From Balanoglossus misakiensis (Eukaryota > Hemichordata), in the NCBI GenBank assembly GCA_040954595.2, contig CM082581.2, forward strand, positions 11,532,001-11,596,000: a DNA stretch of 64,000 bases. Reading direction: 5' to 3'. Both the position numbers and the translations under genes were made by a program. Below, piece by piece: positions 12,879 through 25,700 of the stretch. The notes under the pieces are model-generated. The model saw only the letters and a program-made list of their open reading frames with translations. It was not told the origin of the DNA and did no database searches. Numbering within the stretch: the first letter of the stretch is position 1; each line of letters begins with the position of its first letter.

Positions 12879-13154
12879 GACAATATAATAGCATGTATTG
12901 TCTTTAAATGGAATCATTAGAACAATGGTTGTACATAGTCTGGTGTGTAAATAGTGTTTTATTTGTTCAAAGATTGGGGGCTCTGCCTGAACATGATTGT
13001 GTTTTTTCTGCTATGTTTTCTGAAGTTAACAGGAATCCGTCCATTCATTTAGCAACCAAGGTGTGACATTGTGATATGACTTTTAGCATGAATTAATGTT
13101 AAAACTCTACATGCATCTGTCTGCCAAGTGATGTAGCACTTCAAGGTAGATGTC

Positions 13155-13160
13155 AATAAA
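13155..13160 (+). terminator. AATAAA polyadenylation signal of the 942-aa gene
   Basis: The canonical hexamer lies 277 bases after the stop codon at 12876-12878 and is followed by a T/G-rich stretch (TAGTTGTTTGTACTTG), the usual downstream element. Confidence 0.7.
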
Positions 13161-14434
13161 GTAGCTTTTAGTTGTTTGTACTTGCTGCCTCTGGTCTTCC
13201 CTCACACCCCACCACCATAGAAATACTGGCCTTGCCGGCCCCTGACATGCTTGTGGTTATGGTAAATTGTTACTGCTCAAAATTTCAGCAGGATGTATGG
13301 TCCCACGGGTGGCATCATGCACCGCTCCCAAAAACTAAACATAACCTGTGACAACCCACTCTTCTCATATCCTGCCCGGCACCCACCGCAAGCCCTGCAT
13401 ATGATTATTCATGAGCCCACGTATCAGCATCTATATATGTGCCATAGAAAGCCACAGGAACTTCTCGTAGTTTCCTGGAGATAAAGTTACCATAATGACT
13501 CATATGTACACGCCGCAAAATAATTTCCTGTACATTAGCGCACAAATCGTTTTCGGTACTTCCGGCGGGCTGTTAAGTCGGGCGTGTTGTGTTTATATTA
13601 CTTGACATCAACAGCTCAATGTCGGATAAACGAAAAGCGCACCAGGTGTTACAATCGGAAGGCTAGAGTTTGAACTCAAAGAGAAAATCATGGTTTATAT
13701 ACTTTATGTTCGTACCACCATAAGCACAGGCACGTTTACTGCCGCTCCGCGAAGCGATCGAGCTTCGCGGAGTGACAGGAGACGCGCCTGTGTCACGGTA
13801 CGGTGCAATGTCAAAGTGGAAGCGCTTTCGACCCCTGAATACACAAACTTTGAGTATATGGTATACACGCAGCCGACTCGCACACTTCCGGGATGTTTGG
13901 ACAGTAATATCAAATAATGCGCACCAAATATGGCGAGGAGAAATGACATCACATATTGATGGGCCAATCACCTCAGTAATGTTAATCCGGAATCTCTAAG
14001 TTCGGGAGAATGCAGCACTGTAGTGGGGAATACAGGAAACAAGCGGTTATTTTGATGGAAATATTGTTGGGATACCCAGTAAAGTCCTCTTCTCTGCGAA
14101 TCTAGGCGCAAGTACTGTTGTTTGAGAGAAGTAATAACATTAGTACCAGTGTTTATTTTTTTTATTCGGAAGGTAAGTCATTTTCATGTTTTGCGTGAAT
14201 TATTCCCCATGTCTTTTTTTCGTGAATGTTTTTTGTTCGAATGTTAAAATTGTGATAAAACTGTAAGTGTTTGCTGTGATATCTCGTCTTATTCTTTTTT
14301 CCGATAAGGCTCATCAAAAATATCGACCGAAAAAGTAATAATGTGATCTGATTTCGCCTCATGAGATACTTTGTGATCAAGAAACCAGTCAACTTTGACT
14401 ATTTTACAAATACTGGTGTTTTTCTTTTTGACAG
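13161..14434 (+). other. Intergenic region and probable 5' UTR exon of the tincar-like gene
   Basis: No supported coding exon is seen between 13161 and 14434. A long inverted repeat sits at 13725-13792. A good splice donor, GGAAG|GTAAGTC at 14172-14173, pairs with the acceptor TTTTTGACAG ending at 14434. So a non-coding first exon probably ends at 14172 and is joined to the exon carrying the start codon at 14458. The promoter should lie upstream of that exon. Confidence 0.5.
13725..13792. repeat. Imperfect 31-bp inverted repeat (hairpin, MITE-like)
   Basis: CTCCGCGAAGC (13745-13755) and GCTTCGCGGAG (13762-13772) pair perfectly around GATCGA. The pairing extends outward with a few mismatches to CACAGGC (13725) and GCCTGTG (ending 13792). 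Weaker similarity may continue to about 13700 and 13822. It is GC- and CpG-rich against AT-rich surroundings. No target-site duplication could be fixed, so the mobile-element nature is inferred. Confidence 0.55.
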
Positions 14435-16380
14435 GTTCGCGTACGCGAAGGAGGGTGATGGCATTTTATGGTAGCAGAACGCCCAAATTGAACTCATATG
14501 GATGTATATGGTATTGTGTTTTAACGGTAATTACGTTCGTATACTTACTGATTGATGGAATCAGCAGGTATAATTATTACAACGGACTTTCGTGGTCAGA
14601 AGGAGAAAAACCGTCAACGGAACTCGGACTGTACATCTTCATGATGGTTTCGGCGACAGTCTTAATAATTGCTTTTATTCCGACTCAAATTCTAAAATCT
14701 GGAAATCCTGGAAATGATGGAATACACCTCGGAAAGAAAAGGCACGTGAAGAAGTTTGACATGGGATACGACTCAAGAAAAGGCCCCGGAAAGGCCGAAA
14801 AACTTTTGCGCCACGTGGGCCCTATTGGTGCTACTATCCATATGATCTCGGCCTTCTGTTTCCTCTTGCCGATTTTACTATTGCAAGCTGTTGATGTGAA
14901 AGAAGAGTATATACCCAAAAGTAAGACATTTTTGTTAAATTTAAGATTTTAACGCTCATTCTCATGCACGAATGTCGATGAAAAGTAGAATACTGGTTGA
15001 GACTTGTGCCCTCAACGACCGCAAATAAACGTAACCCAGTGGCAGTGGGGATCGTTGACCGGTCGGGGTGGTTGAGTCAATAGTATACTGTACTCACTTC
15101 ACAAACTTGTATGATTAATTATTCAACTGGAACTTGGTATTTGGTATTAGATTTCGTTACTTAACCAACTCCCTTCCGCCTTAATAGTAAAACAGATATA
15201 AATTGATAGTTAATGGAAAGAAACTTTTTGTATTTCAGAAGCAGTGTGGTGGACAGAGCTAGAGTTTCTCTTTGACAGTTCTGTAAAGTCTGTAACTCCC
15301 GCAGTTCATCAATTTCTGACAACTTCTGCGACTGAAGCATCGACACCAACTGTTACTGTGGCAGTAACGTACACATTCTTCACCAATCCTTCCATTTCGA
15401 TTGCTTTCCTGAACTACCTGATCCCGTTGTTCCTGTACGCCGTTCAGTTTGCCGACACTTTTTGGATGACCAATAAAATATTCAGCATCCTTTTTGGTGT
15501 TGAATTAGTTTTCAGTGCCATCAACCAGGCCTTTGCATATTGCGGGTTTTCGATCCTTTACAAACTTGGTCTGGTAGGATGGGATGGTGCAGGAGTTGCA
15601 GGTGAACCAGTGATGTACAGTGTGGGATTAGTCGTGTTTTTGTACATAGCAAGTAGCTTTGTAGTGTTTCTGTTTTCATTGGTGATATATCTGTATGGAC
15701 ATGGACAACTCCAAAAATCCTATAAGAAGCTACAAGACAAAGAACACCCTGCTGACTTGCAGACAATAAACAGTGTAGCTTTCAAGTGCAAATCCTTTCT
15801 CCCACATATTTTTGCTCTGATTGTTTTTGGATTGTTCATAGCCTTCAGAGTACCATTATTGGTAGAATACTACAATCTCTGTGTGAGTGTTGGTGATTCT
15901 GTAAGTTTAGCTTGTTTGGTACTTGATATCATTTTCATCATTCAGTGGATTCTTCTGTGGTTGCTTTTCACTGTGAGGCAGGACTGGGAGTTCACTACGA
16001 GTTACATTACTGACAGACCAATAGTGAGTAATTCACAGTATTCCACCATGACCATGTCGCGGAAACAGGCAGGAAGCCAGCAGTCATTGTCGAAACTTCT
16101 AGGCGATGGTATTGAGATGACTGTGGTGAACTCAGGCACCCGTCACAATGTCAAGAATGTGATGAAACAGGAAGCCATCCTGCGAGCTATGAAGCACCAA
16201 CATCCTAACTCACCAACCCACAACGGAACGCTGGAAAGAATGCATAGAAACCCACTCCACAAGAGCCAAGACTCTTTGAAAAGTGAGTGCAGAGAAAAAC
16301 ACCCAAGTCAGAGCCCAGTGCCATCCAGACAGCAGGCAGATCACAGCACTGACAATAATATCCATCCAGACAAGTATTAA
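14435..16380 (+). CDS. Eight-transmembrane protein, tincar-like
   Basis: Two coding exons: 14435-14920 (ATG at 14458) and 15239-16380 including the TAA. Together they encode 534 residues. The splice is clean: CCCAAAA|GTAAGA to TATTTCAG|AA. Eight hydrophobic segments are visible: about residues 18-40, 62-84, 125-147, then after a Thr-rich loop five more, including a GVELVFSAINQAFAY helix. A hydrophilic Ser/His-rich C-tail of about 150 residues follows. Eight predicted spans, a long polar loop and a hydrophilic C-tail fit tincar, the Drosophila cardiac and eye protein of unknown biochemical activity; I make this call from topology and general resemblance, not from remembered motif identity. No enzymatic motif is visible. 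It could be another invertebrate multipass orphan. The gene converges on FAM204A. Confidence 0.6.
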
Positions 16381-16681
16381 ATCATTTGAATGGATGGCAG
16401 TAAGAGAAGTCCACCTGACAGCAACATCCTCGTATAATGGAAGTGAATGTCATAGTTTCATAACTTTATATTTATTCCTCTTCGAAATGTTACATTTCAT
16501 TGTATATACCTTGTATTCATTCATTAACTTTCAAGATTTGTTTTTGCATACCAGATTGGTGTGGTTATGAACCACTGCCAATTGGTTTCTTAACTATGAC
16601 GGCTACCTCTTCAGTTGCATCAGAAAATGCTTGTTTTATTGATATATCATATTAAAAGAACATCTTCTATTTCAACAGCTG

Positions 16682-16687
16682 AATAAA
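16682..16687 (+). terminator. AATAAA polyadenylation signal of the tincar-like gene
   Basis: The hexamer lies 302 bases after the stop codon at 16380 and only about 60 bases from the polyadenylation signal of the convergent FAM204A gene on the other strand. Confidence 0.7.
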
Positions 16688-16743
16688 AATACACAATGTT
16701 TTGTACAAACGACTGATGTCTTGTTGTACACTGGTGTTGTTGT

Positions 16744-16749
16744 TTTATT
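16744..16749 (-). terminator. AATAAA polyadenylation signal of FAM204A
   Basis: TTTATT on the plus strand reads AATAAA on minus, about 95 bases downstream of the FAM204A stop codon. It nearly abuts the plus-strand signal at 16682, so the two 3' ends probably overlap tail to tail. Confidence 0.6.
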
Positions 16750-16843
16750 CATACATTACTGTAGCATATTTCAATATCTCCTGACATACACTCTGCGATG
16801 GAACTTTCATGTACCAGTAACTGACATGGTAATGTTTGTGAAT

Positions 16844-17992
16844 TTACATTGCTGCCTTCATTTCCCATCTCTGCTTGGATTCAAATGTCCAAACTGGTTT
16901 CGTTCTCTTTTTGGACTTCTTTTCCTCCTCTTCTTCCTAGAATAAGTAAAAATTACCAATAACTTATGAAATTTCACATGTACAAATTACAATGCCCTTA
17001 CAACATGGTAATTTTTATATAATAATGTAGTAAGAAAATATCATAAATATAAGGTAATATTTAACTGTACCTTTCTCTTGATTGCGAAGTCCCTTGCATC
17101 AGCTGCTTCAGCGATTTTTTCACCAAGATCTCTCTGTACAAGTCTTTCATTGAGTTTCTCAGCTGTATCGATATCCCCGTCTGCTATGGCTTTATCAATC
17201 TCTTTCTCCAGACCAGACTACAGCAAGAAAAAAGAAGGAAGACAACATACCTTCATCTTTTTCATTGTATATATTCAGTTCTGACCAGACAGGTCACAAC
17301 AATCAAGCTTAGATGAACAGCGTGGTTGTATATACTCACCATGGGTGCCAATCTGCCTTGATCTGTGCCCTTGAATCTATCAAACACACCAACATACTGC
17401 TTTAAATTTTGCCAGTGTTCTTTTTTCATATCCTCATCATCATCACCAGCATCATTGCTATCATCTCCAACAGAATATGTTTTTTTCTTGGGTCTTTCAG
17501 TATCCGTATCATCACTCTTTGCTTTCTTTCTTCCCCGTTTCCTCCTTTGTCTTTTGTAAGAAGGAATTTTTTCTTTCGATGCTTCTTCTCGACGCTGTTG
17601 AAGGTTTTTGAATTTCTGCAAGATATTGTTATTGCCATTAATCCCTTGACTATCATCATGGGTAGGGTACAGTGATAGTAGTCGAATCTCACTATGAAGT
17701 GACATTCTGATTGTCACTGACGACTTTGCCTGAGGAACGTATGATTTCATGAGATTTTGTAGATAGTAAAGGGTTGTTCTCGGAATATATACATCACCTC
17801 CCACATAACACAAGAAATTCCCTTGGGAGGCTGTGCACCATCCATTTCACCTGGAGAGCTGATGCTTGGGCCCGGAACTGACTCGTCTGGATCGAACGAA
17901 CGGCATTCTGAATTATTTGATGAAATATCGTCGTTTTCCTCCTCGGCGTCAATATCATTATCCTCGTCAAGTCCTGGGATAATTGAGAACAT
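16844..17992 (-). CDS. FAM204A: FAM204A orthologue
   Basis: Four exons on minus: 17798-17992, 17340-17615, 17071-17217 and 16844-16936. Total 711 nt, 236 residues, against 233 in human as I recall it. The order of conserved blocks matches the human protein: an acidic N-terminus after MFSIIPGLDEDN; a GIS...MWEKFKNLQQ segment created across the first splice; a basic KRQRRKRGRKKAK stretch; a WQNLKQYVGVFDRF block; SGLEKEIDKAI...AEKLNERL...RDLGEKIA; and the C-terminal WTFESKQRWEMKAAM. The molecular function of FAM204A is not established; the basic tract suggests a nuclear protein. It converges on the tincar-like gene, and its 5' end faces whirlin. The start ATG at 17992 is the first in frame. Confidence 0.9.
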
Positions 17993-19739
17993 CGTGGATC
18001 ACGAGTTATGTTACAAAAGTCTGACAGACCATTCAACAGAACTTGTCCATCGGTTTGTTATGGTCGCTGTACGTGTGTTCGTGGAATATACCCTCTTTCC
18101 TCTTAGAGCTTTACCTTTGACCTCAGTCTGCACCAATCATTGTTGCGGATTTCAGTGACGTACAAGGCTTGGATCTCCGCCATCGTTCACAGTCTTCGAG
18201 GGTTTCCAACTGAAAGGTTTCGACGATATGTAGGTGTTTTCGTCGGAATTCTCCCACTTCTGTCGAATTTTTGATTACTCGAACAGAACACCTTTGCACA
18301 GGATAGTTGGACGAACAAGGAAATGTGTTTGTGTTATCTCTGTAGCTATGTGGCAGTACAGGCTTGTTGACAGACTGTAGGCGATAGAAGAGTTCCCCCA
18401 AACGAAGACGCCGTGTCCAGGGATACCGTTTACCAAAAAGTGAACGTGATATTTTAAGACTACGCTTAGGATCCTTTCAAAAGAAATCGGAAACTCGGTA
18501 GGTTTGGATAGCGCATACTTTTGATCCGCTAATCTGTAGGTTTGTTACCAAGGTACCACCCTCCAGATGAAATGGAAATAGGGCAACTGGTAAAATTTCG
18601 AAATTATATTTTTGTCCACATCAAGGGTCTACATGTACAGATACGAGCATGTAAACTCTCATGTCAATTGTTGAGTGAATTCCAAATCGCAGTTTAGAAA
18701 TGACACCATTGTTTTCTAGAAAGGCAAGCATAATTAGAGCGTGGCACTTTATGCATATTGGCACGACGATCTGTGGTACATCCATTGATAAGACTAGCTC
18801 TGCGTACAGGTCTGTGTGTTCCCGGCGTTACACGGCCTGTGGGTGGAGGCCGTGTAACGCCGGGAACACACAGACCTGTACGCAGAGCTATGATAAGACA
18901 TACTTAAATAAAACGTGTGAAATTCGAGCACTGTGCATGAAATGAGACATTGGCAGGTACATGTACAAATGCTGTTTTTGATAGCCCATTGAAAATAAAT
19001 AAAATTCAGTCATTCATGTGGTTCCCAAATTCAAAAGCACAGTGGATCTCACATTAGAGAAAAATGTCAAACAAACCAGACCTGTTCGATATAGATTTGT
19101 GTCAAGCATTGAAATGAAAACAAGAGATTGTTCTTACTATGCTTTCCAAGGTGTGCATTTAGCCAAGGAAACAATAGGCCCTTTGTTACCTCAAACTTAC
19201 CCATTGTTGGGTTGATTTTAGCTTCTGCTCACTGCTAGAACCTAGCCTTTGTTAAAGAAATAATGGACATTCCAGGTGAGTTACCTGGTCAACTAACCTG
19301 ACTGTCTTTGTACATAGTTTTGGCATCATTACAGTCCACTCATTGTTATTGTGTACAACAAGTGTAAATAAAAAAATGTCTGAGCATCCATTATTGCAAA
19401 CAAACACAGAAAGCTGGAGTTATTCAGAAGACCAGTGGAGCAGAATGTAATTGTATATCCACTGAGATCTTACCATTATTCATCATGCACATTTGAAGAC
19501 CTACATTTGTTGATGTGGGCATTACTATAAACATAAAGAATAGACCTTTAGTACCATGGACAGATGAATATCTGATTCCCTGTTAAAATGACATTATACT
19601 GTTATTTTCTTAATCTGTAGGTTTGGTAACAGTGGTCAGGATGTGACTGGATAGACAGATAGACTGATTGATATTAACAACTTCCTACTATCACAAGCTA
19701 CTGATTTTACTCGTACCTCATGTTATAACATATGCAAAC
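17993..19739. other. Interval between FAM204A and whirlin start codons
   Basis: The two genes are divergent, so this 1.75-kb stretch holds the FAM204A promoter (just above 17992) and probably the whirlin promoter plus non-coding exons. A splice acceptor, TTAATCTGTAG ending at 19620, precedes the whirlin start exon, which implies at least one upstream 5' UTR exon. Its donor was not identified. A perfect palindromic insertion lies at 18795-18890. The rest shows no supported coding sequence. Confidence 0.45.
18795..18890. mobile_element. Perfect 96-bp palindromic element with 9-bp target-site duplication
   Basis: Two 44-base arms (18795-18838 and 18847-18890) are exact reverse complements around an 8-base loop, GTGGGTGG. 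The arms begin TAGCTCTGCGTACAGG. The element is flanked on both sides by TGATAAGAC (18786-18794 and 18891-18899), an exact 9-base direct repeat that reads as a target-site duplication. It encodes no protein. A 9-base duplication is typical of Mutator-like (MULE) transposition, so a MULE-derived MITE or foldback element is likely. Absence of any arm mismatch suggests recent insertion or gene conversion between arms. Confidence 0.85.
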
Positions 19740-22700
19740 ATGTCTTTGGGCCGAGTTGATAGTCAGCGGAAATTCTACCTGCGGCAGTTCCATGACAGAT
19801 CTCGGTTGGTTCTGTCGGAGTTAGAGAGGCAATATTTGCATGATGTTCTGCGGGAGTATCATAACTTCAAGGATGTGGCCTCTTTAGTGATCGCCCTTAT
19901 GAACTGTCTGGATACACCCAGAAAACTGGACTTACTGAGAGAGATCAGGAACATCATACCTCAAGCTGATGTGATGGAGTTTGATCGTCTTGCGCCTTAT
20001 CACCGAATGGCACATCCATATGAGCAGCACTCGTCGTTTCGCAGCGTGCCTCAAAAAGGACATTACGCGACCTCACAGATGCGACCCCAGTCCCCATCCC
20101 AGCCCAGACAGTCAAGGAGTACGACACCAACACCATCCCCCAGGGGAGGCGTCACTACACCAACACCATCCCCCAGGGGAGGCGTCATGACTGTTCACCG
20201 TTTGGCTCCACAGAAAGTAGAAGATCACAGAAAGCTGGCTTATCACGAGAGCCATTCTTCGGCGCAGGATTATCTTTCTGCTACATTTCCTGGTAAGTCA
20301 TTTTGAGATTTATAGTAAAAAAAACTTACGTATAGTGTTAATTTTTGATATCCATATATCTGATGTATAATTCAGAACCCTGGGTTCCAACTTTGGCCTC
20401 TCAAAAATAAGAGGTTGAGCTTGCAACTTTCAATCACAATAGAGATAAGTTAATGATATGGACAATTATGCACCAGGGTCACTGGGTTTCACTATATCAA
20501 TATTGCATCTGTTGCCAGTTATTTTCTGTACACATGTTTCATTAATTGACTAAACAGCATTGCTGTGATCTAAAAATATATAGCAAAATATAAATTGGTA
20601 GAAGTGTATTGTATGTCCTCTTAGGAACAGTTACATACTGTACACAATCTTGGCTACTGTGATTAACAGTTGAGTCTTGTGTGTGAGTTTGAGTGTGTAT
20701 GTACGTGCCATCGATATAATTTTATCCAATCTCATGTAATGTCACAGTTTGTCTAATGCTATGCATAAATGGGGTGACAGCAGTGTACATTCTGCATACA
20801 CTTACCCAACAGAAACATGTACACATCTGGTATTATTGTTTTATTCAGTTCTTGCCACTTTGGATGTTTTCAAAGACCTCCACTATTATTGGAAGGGATT
20901 TAAATAATATATCCACATAATGTTTCAGTTCAGCAAAAACATTCTTTTTTTCACATTAAGTAATAAAATGGGTAATTTTACTCAAAAAGATTAAATCTCA
21001 TTTTCCTTCAAGCTGCAAACGAAAAAGATAAAACCAAACCTAAAAAGAAAACTAGATTTACAAATGACATAATTGAATCATCAAAGGGTAGCAATAGTAA
21101 GTATCAGGTACATAGGATATTAATAGTTGTGGTGGTATATTTCAGTGATTTTGTTTGTTAACTGGTGCGGTATTGTGATTTTGTTAAGGTATCATTGAGC
21201 GAGAAGTCAGGCATTTCTTTTCATGTCTTTGCATGCATTATATTCTTTCTATAAGTCTTGACCTTGTATTGTATTTACAGCTTAGTAAACCTTTCGACGC
21301 AAATGAAATGTTTTATTGAAAACCTCTTCAAGGTAACCTTTCCCTTGAAGCTGCTATATTGTAACTTGCATTTTGGATAATATATGCTACATGTATGTAC
21401 TTGCTTGTGTATAAAGAGTCATGCTTCCCCGCACACGCCGCTTTCATTCCATTGTATGAGAATCAACGGTCAGTGTGTTGACAGTTGTAAATAGTCAATG
21501 CAAAGTGGAAGGTAACAAGTCCCAGTGGATTTCACTGGTTGCACATCCATTCCTTTGCATGCCATCCGTCTTGAACCCTTTCACCCCGATTTCTCCCTTT
21601 AGAGGTCCAACCTTACCATAGAAAACAATGAGTTTGGACTGAACCATGGTGGTATAAAAGGGATACTTATTGGCTGTGTTTTGATTGAAAGACACATCAT
21701 TTCATAGTGATCAAACTGTCTCACTGTCATTGGGCAAATATGTAATAGTTTCTTGCATTATCTTATCAATTTAGATAACATCAATAAATCTTCGATATTC
21801 TGATCCACAGGTGCCAACCATAATGGATATACACAAGAAGGGACATTACATGTCATCACCATCAATAAAGATGATGATAATCTTGGATTTAGTATACGTG
21901 GTGGTTCTGAGCATGGACTTGGAATATTTGTCAGTCAAATAGATGAAGACTCAGTGGCTGGTAAGTGGCAGGCATCTAAGCTTACTGGTTGGGTTATTCT
22001 AATCCCATAACTTCCATTATTTTCATTCCGAAGTGTTGTATGAACAGTGTTTTTGTAAAGCATGGTAGAGCAGTTTTGTAATGGTCTATGATAAATACAT
22101 GTACCATAACTATCACTCTTTGGTTCACAGATCGCAGTGAGTTAGAAGTCGGTGACCAAATTCTTGAAGTCAACAGTGTGACTTTTGACAATGTTGCTAC
22201 AAGCAGTGCTGTTATGGTCTTACAAGGAAGCAGTAGACTGAGAATGATCGTCAGACGTACAGGAAAAGTGCCTGGCTTCAAAGTTGCAAAAGAGAAAACA
22301 TCATGGTAAGTAGGGGCATGCAATAGACTGCAGGGATCTTTGATGCCAAGGTTGTGATATTTTACAGCTGATATCCAACACTAACAATGATATAATATAA
22401 TTGCATCACTTCTCATATGTCCTACTGACTTCAGCAACTTTTTTATCAATCCCCAGGTACGACACATTGAAGCGAACCATCGTCAAAGATCGCAAAGTGG
22501 ATGAAAATGATCCACCGAACACAAATCGAAGCGAAATGCATATTCTGAGTGGCACCGATGAAAGAAGGGTGACGCTGCATGTAGGGGAAAATCAAAAGCT
22601 TGGGTTAAATATTAGAGGTGGAGCTGAATATGGCCTTGGAATATATGTATCGAGGTAATTATAATGAGTTGTCAAGGAGAGCTTTATGATTTTATAGTTC

Positions 22701-25700
22701 TACTCAAGTTCTACATAACCAGGACTGTATTATAAACACACAAATTGTTTCATTGACAGAGTTGATCGAGGTGGTCCTGCAGAAGCAAGTGGCATCAGGG
22801 TGGGTGATCTTCTTCTGGATGTCAATGGTAAAAATTTCCAAAATATTTCACATGGTGAAGCAGTGGATTTCCTACGAAGACAAAAACACTTGATTTTGAC
22901 CATAAAAGATGTCAATAAGTACCCAGCCTACAAAGAGATGATTGCTGAGTATAGTTGGTCAGATGGGGAGCATCAAAGAATAAGAGTTTTAAGTGAGTAC
23001 ATGTTACAGTTCCTATGATATGACTGGGACTTTTTCTCTCATTTCCAAAGCTTTTTAATTTGAAGTTTCATTGGATATACAAAATTGAAATGTATTCATT
23101 CGAATAGGTGGAATAGATCTTTAACTTTTCTAGAGCAAGTTTTAATGAAAATAAAGATGTGTGATATTTTAAACCACAATATCTTTTTTCCTCCCACCAA
23201 GGATCAAATACAGCTCCTCCAACTGTAAACCATTCCTGGCAATCCACAAATGGCCCATCTGATGCCATCCCTACAGACATGGTCAATAGCTACTCTCAAA
23301 TCTTAGCTCAAGATGGTGCAATCACACCAACTGTTGCAGAGACAACTCTACAGGCAGCACCAAGAAGAGTAGAATCACAGGTAAAGCAAAAACCTTATCC
23401 TGCGACTAGAAAATCTCAGCCATATTGTTTGTACCATATCTTTGTCTGAACCACAGTCACTTTAGACAATATGCTTGATTTCAAAGAAATCAGATAATAG
23501 GTCAGTTTCATGGTACTGTTAAATAATTGTGTGTCTCGAAAATAATTTATGTACTTGTTTGTTTCTGTAGAGCTACACAATTGACCCAAACTTGGAAATA
23601 CCACCCGAAAAATCGCAAAGCAAGAAGTCTTCCATTGGTATTCTTACAGTCCTCAAAGGAAACAAATCACAAATGTCCAGATCACAGAGTTTAAATATTA
23701 AATACAATCCCGAAGGTAAGATTATTATAAGACAGTTGGTGTACTTTGGCAATGTATCAATTTTGTTATAGCCCCTGTAGAAGAATGTTTCTTTGGGGGT
23801 CTATGGTTTGTGTAGTGCAAGCAGTGTGTGAGTCTATTCTACTGGAGGAGTGTTGTGTGCAAAGAAAATGAGAATGTACCAATGGAACAACTTATGTACT
23901 ATAGATATGTATCTGAGAAAATGATTGTCAGTGTTGTAAAATAGTGTACAGTCCAGCTTGTCTCATGTGGGTTGTTGAAACCAGGTGTCTGTTGTGTTTG
24001 TTATGTATAAATGTAATATGCAGTTCATATGTTACATGTAACATGATACTAGATATGTTTTGATGTTGTGGAGTGTCCACTGAAATAATACTGTAGATGC
24101 ACGTTTGTCAACTGTCACTTTGTTGTGATGTTCGATTTTTCTGCTATGCCTTTTAATGACTCTTTCCTGTGTTGTTGGTATGTTGCACATTGTCCTGTCT
24201 TTATTTTCATGATATCTGTGGATTTTTTCACATCACAGATCACCTATTGCACTCTCACTTTCTGTTTTATATGTCACTGCATATTGATATTACACACAAC
24301 ATTTTGTCTTGCCTAAATTAGCTCCAGCCTTTTTGCAGTGTTCCCAAATGCTCACTATTCCCAGCTGTTCCCTCTGCCAACCCGTCATCACTCATTGGAG
24401 ATTAATTTCTTTCTGCATATCTCTAATGTTGGTGTCAGAATTTAAACAAAAGTTAGTATGGTTCCTTTTGTGCTGTTTATAATGTCAGGCAAAACTTTAT
24501 TTCAGCAAGTTGGTGCCGGTATTCACCACTTTTGAAAATTCCTGTATTGGATGACACATCCCAAAAGCCAAAACATGAAAATTCTATACACTGTACATAT
24601 GCAATTAACAATGACATCCCCTGGAATTCACAACATCAAAATTGAAAAAAGATGAACCTGTATGACAATAGAAAATCATCAAATTTCCCTTTTCATGATT
24701 CTTAATAATGATAATGATTGCATTTATTTATCTGTGTATCTACTTGTAAATATCTCCATTCATCCCATATAAAATAATGCATGTTCTTTAGTATTTTTTC
24801 ATGTCTTTTTTTTTGGTGAACATTTCATGGTTGGCCTTGTTTTTTGGCTTGCATGTTGCTTTGCAAGATTTATATTGAAGAATCAAAGATTGATCATCTA
24901 TTGGCCAATCCCTTCCCCAGTCCTAAAACAAATCTACGCTTACTCATTACATACATAGATCTAGAAGCAAAACAATTTTATAACGATGAGAAGAAAGGAA
25001 AGAAAGTGAAACGATCTCGCTCCATCAAAGACATATTGTTCCGTGGCAGATCAAAAGATAAAACTGAGAAAAGCAAAACTGGATCTCAAGGTAAACAAGA
25101 ATCCCTGCAGAGATCATGTTCCCAATTTTTGCTTGCAATTTTTGCTCTTTATTCTCTTCTATATCTCCATTCTAACATCAGTAACCCATTACAAGAATTT
25201 TGCCAAGGTAAGAGTGTGAACTAACATAACACAAACTAAAATTTCAAGTTTTCACCCATAACCATGGTAACTCAGCTGGTGTTCTGATAGTTTGGTATAT
25301 AAGGTAATCTCTCCTTTTTTTTGCTTTCTACCTTCAAAACAAGCAGAAACAGAATCAAGAGTTTGTAAATGACACACATCACTCAGTATTGCTCTGTTTT
25401 ACCCTGTGTGAATGTGAGCATGACGTGTTGGTTTGCAGTTTACTTGGTTTTATGATTTTGGAAATCATGTTTCCATGGTAATGAGTTAGACAGGTAGAGC
25501 ATCATGGTGCATCAGAACTATGATGTGGAAATCATGTTTTTTTATCATTTTCATATCATGTCAGTTTTATTATTCTATGGAGTGGATGGTTATCATTTTG
25601 TAAAACAAACAGCACCTGTTATCCCGTAAAGCTCTGTTTGGATTGTACAGTAACTTGGGGAAGTACACTACTATTAAACAGGCATTCATTACTTCATGGC

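Noticed and set aside
13663-13999. Four overlapping open frames on both strands
   Set aside because: They all sit on the CpG-rich inverted repeat at 13725-13792 and its flanks. No splice sites or homology.
17262-17813. 183-codon open frame on minus, apparently an independent gene
   Set aside because: It is FAM204A exon 2 read through the flanking introns. Splicing at 17615 and 17340 removes both ends and restores the conserved protein.
24844-24958. Upstream extension of whirlin exon 9
   Set aside because: The open frame continues 5' of 24959, but the acceptor there gives the correct phase and no good acceptor is found farther upstream.
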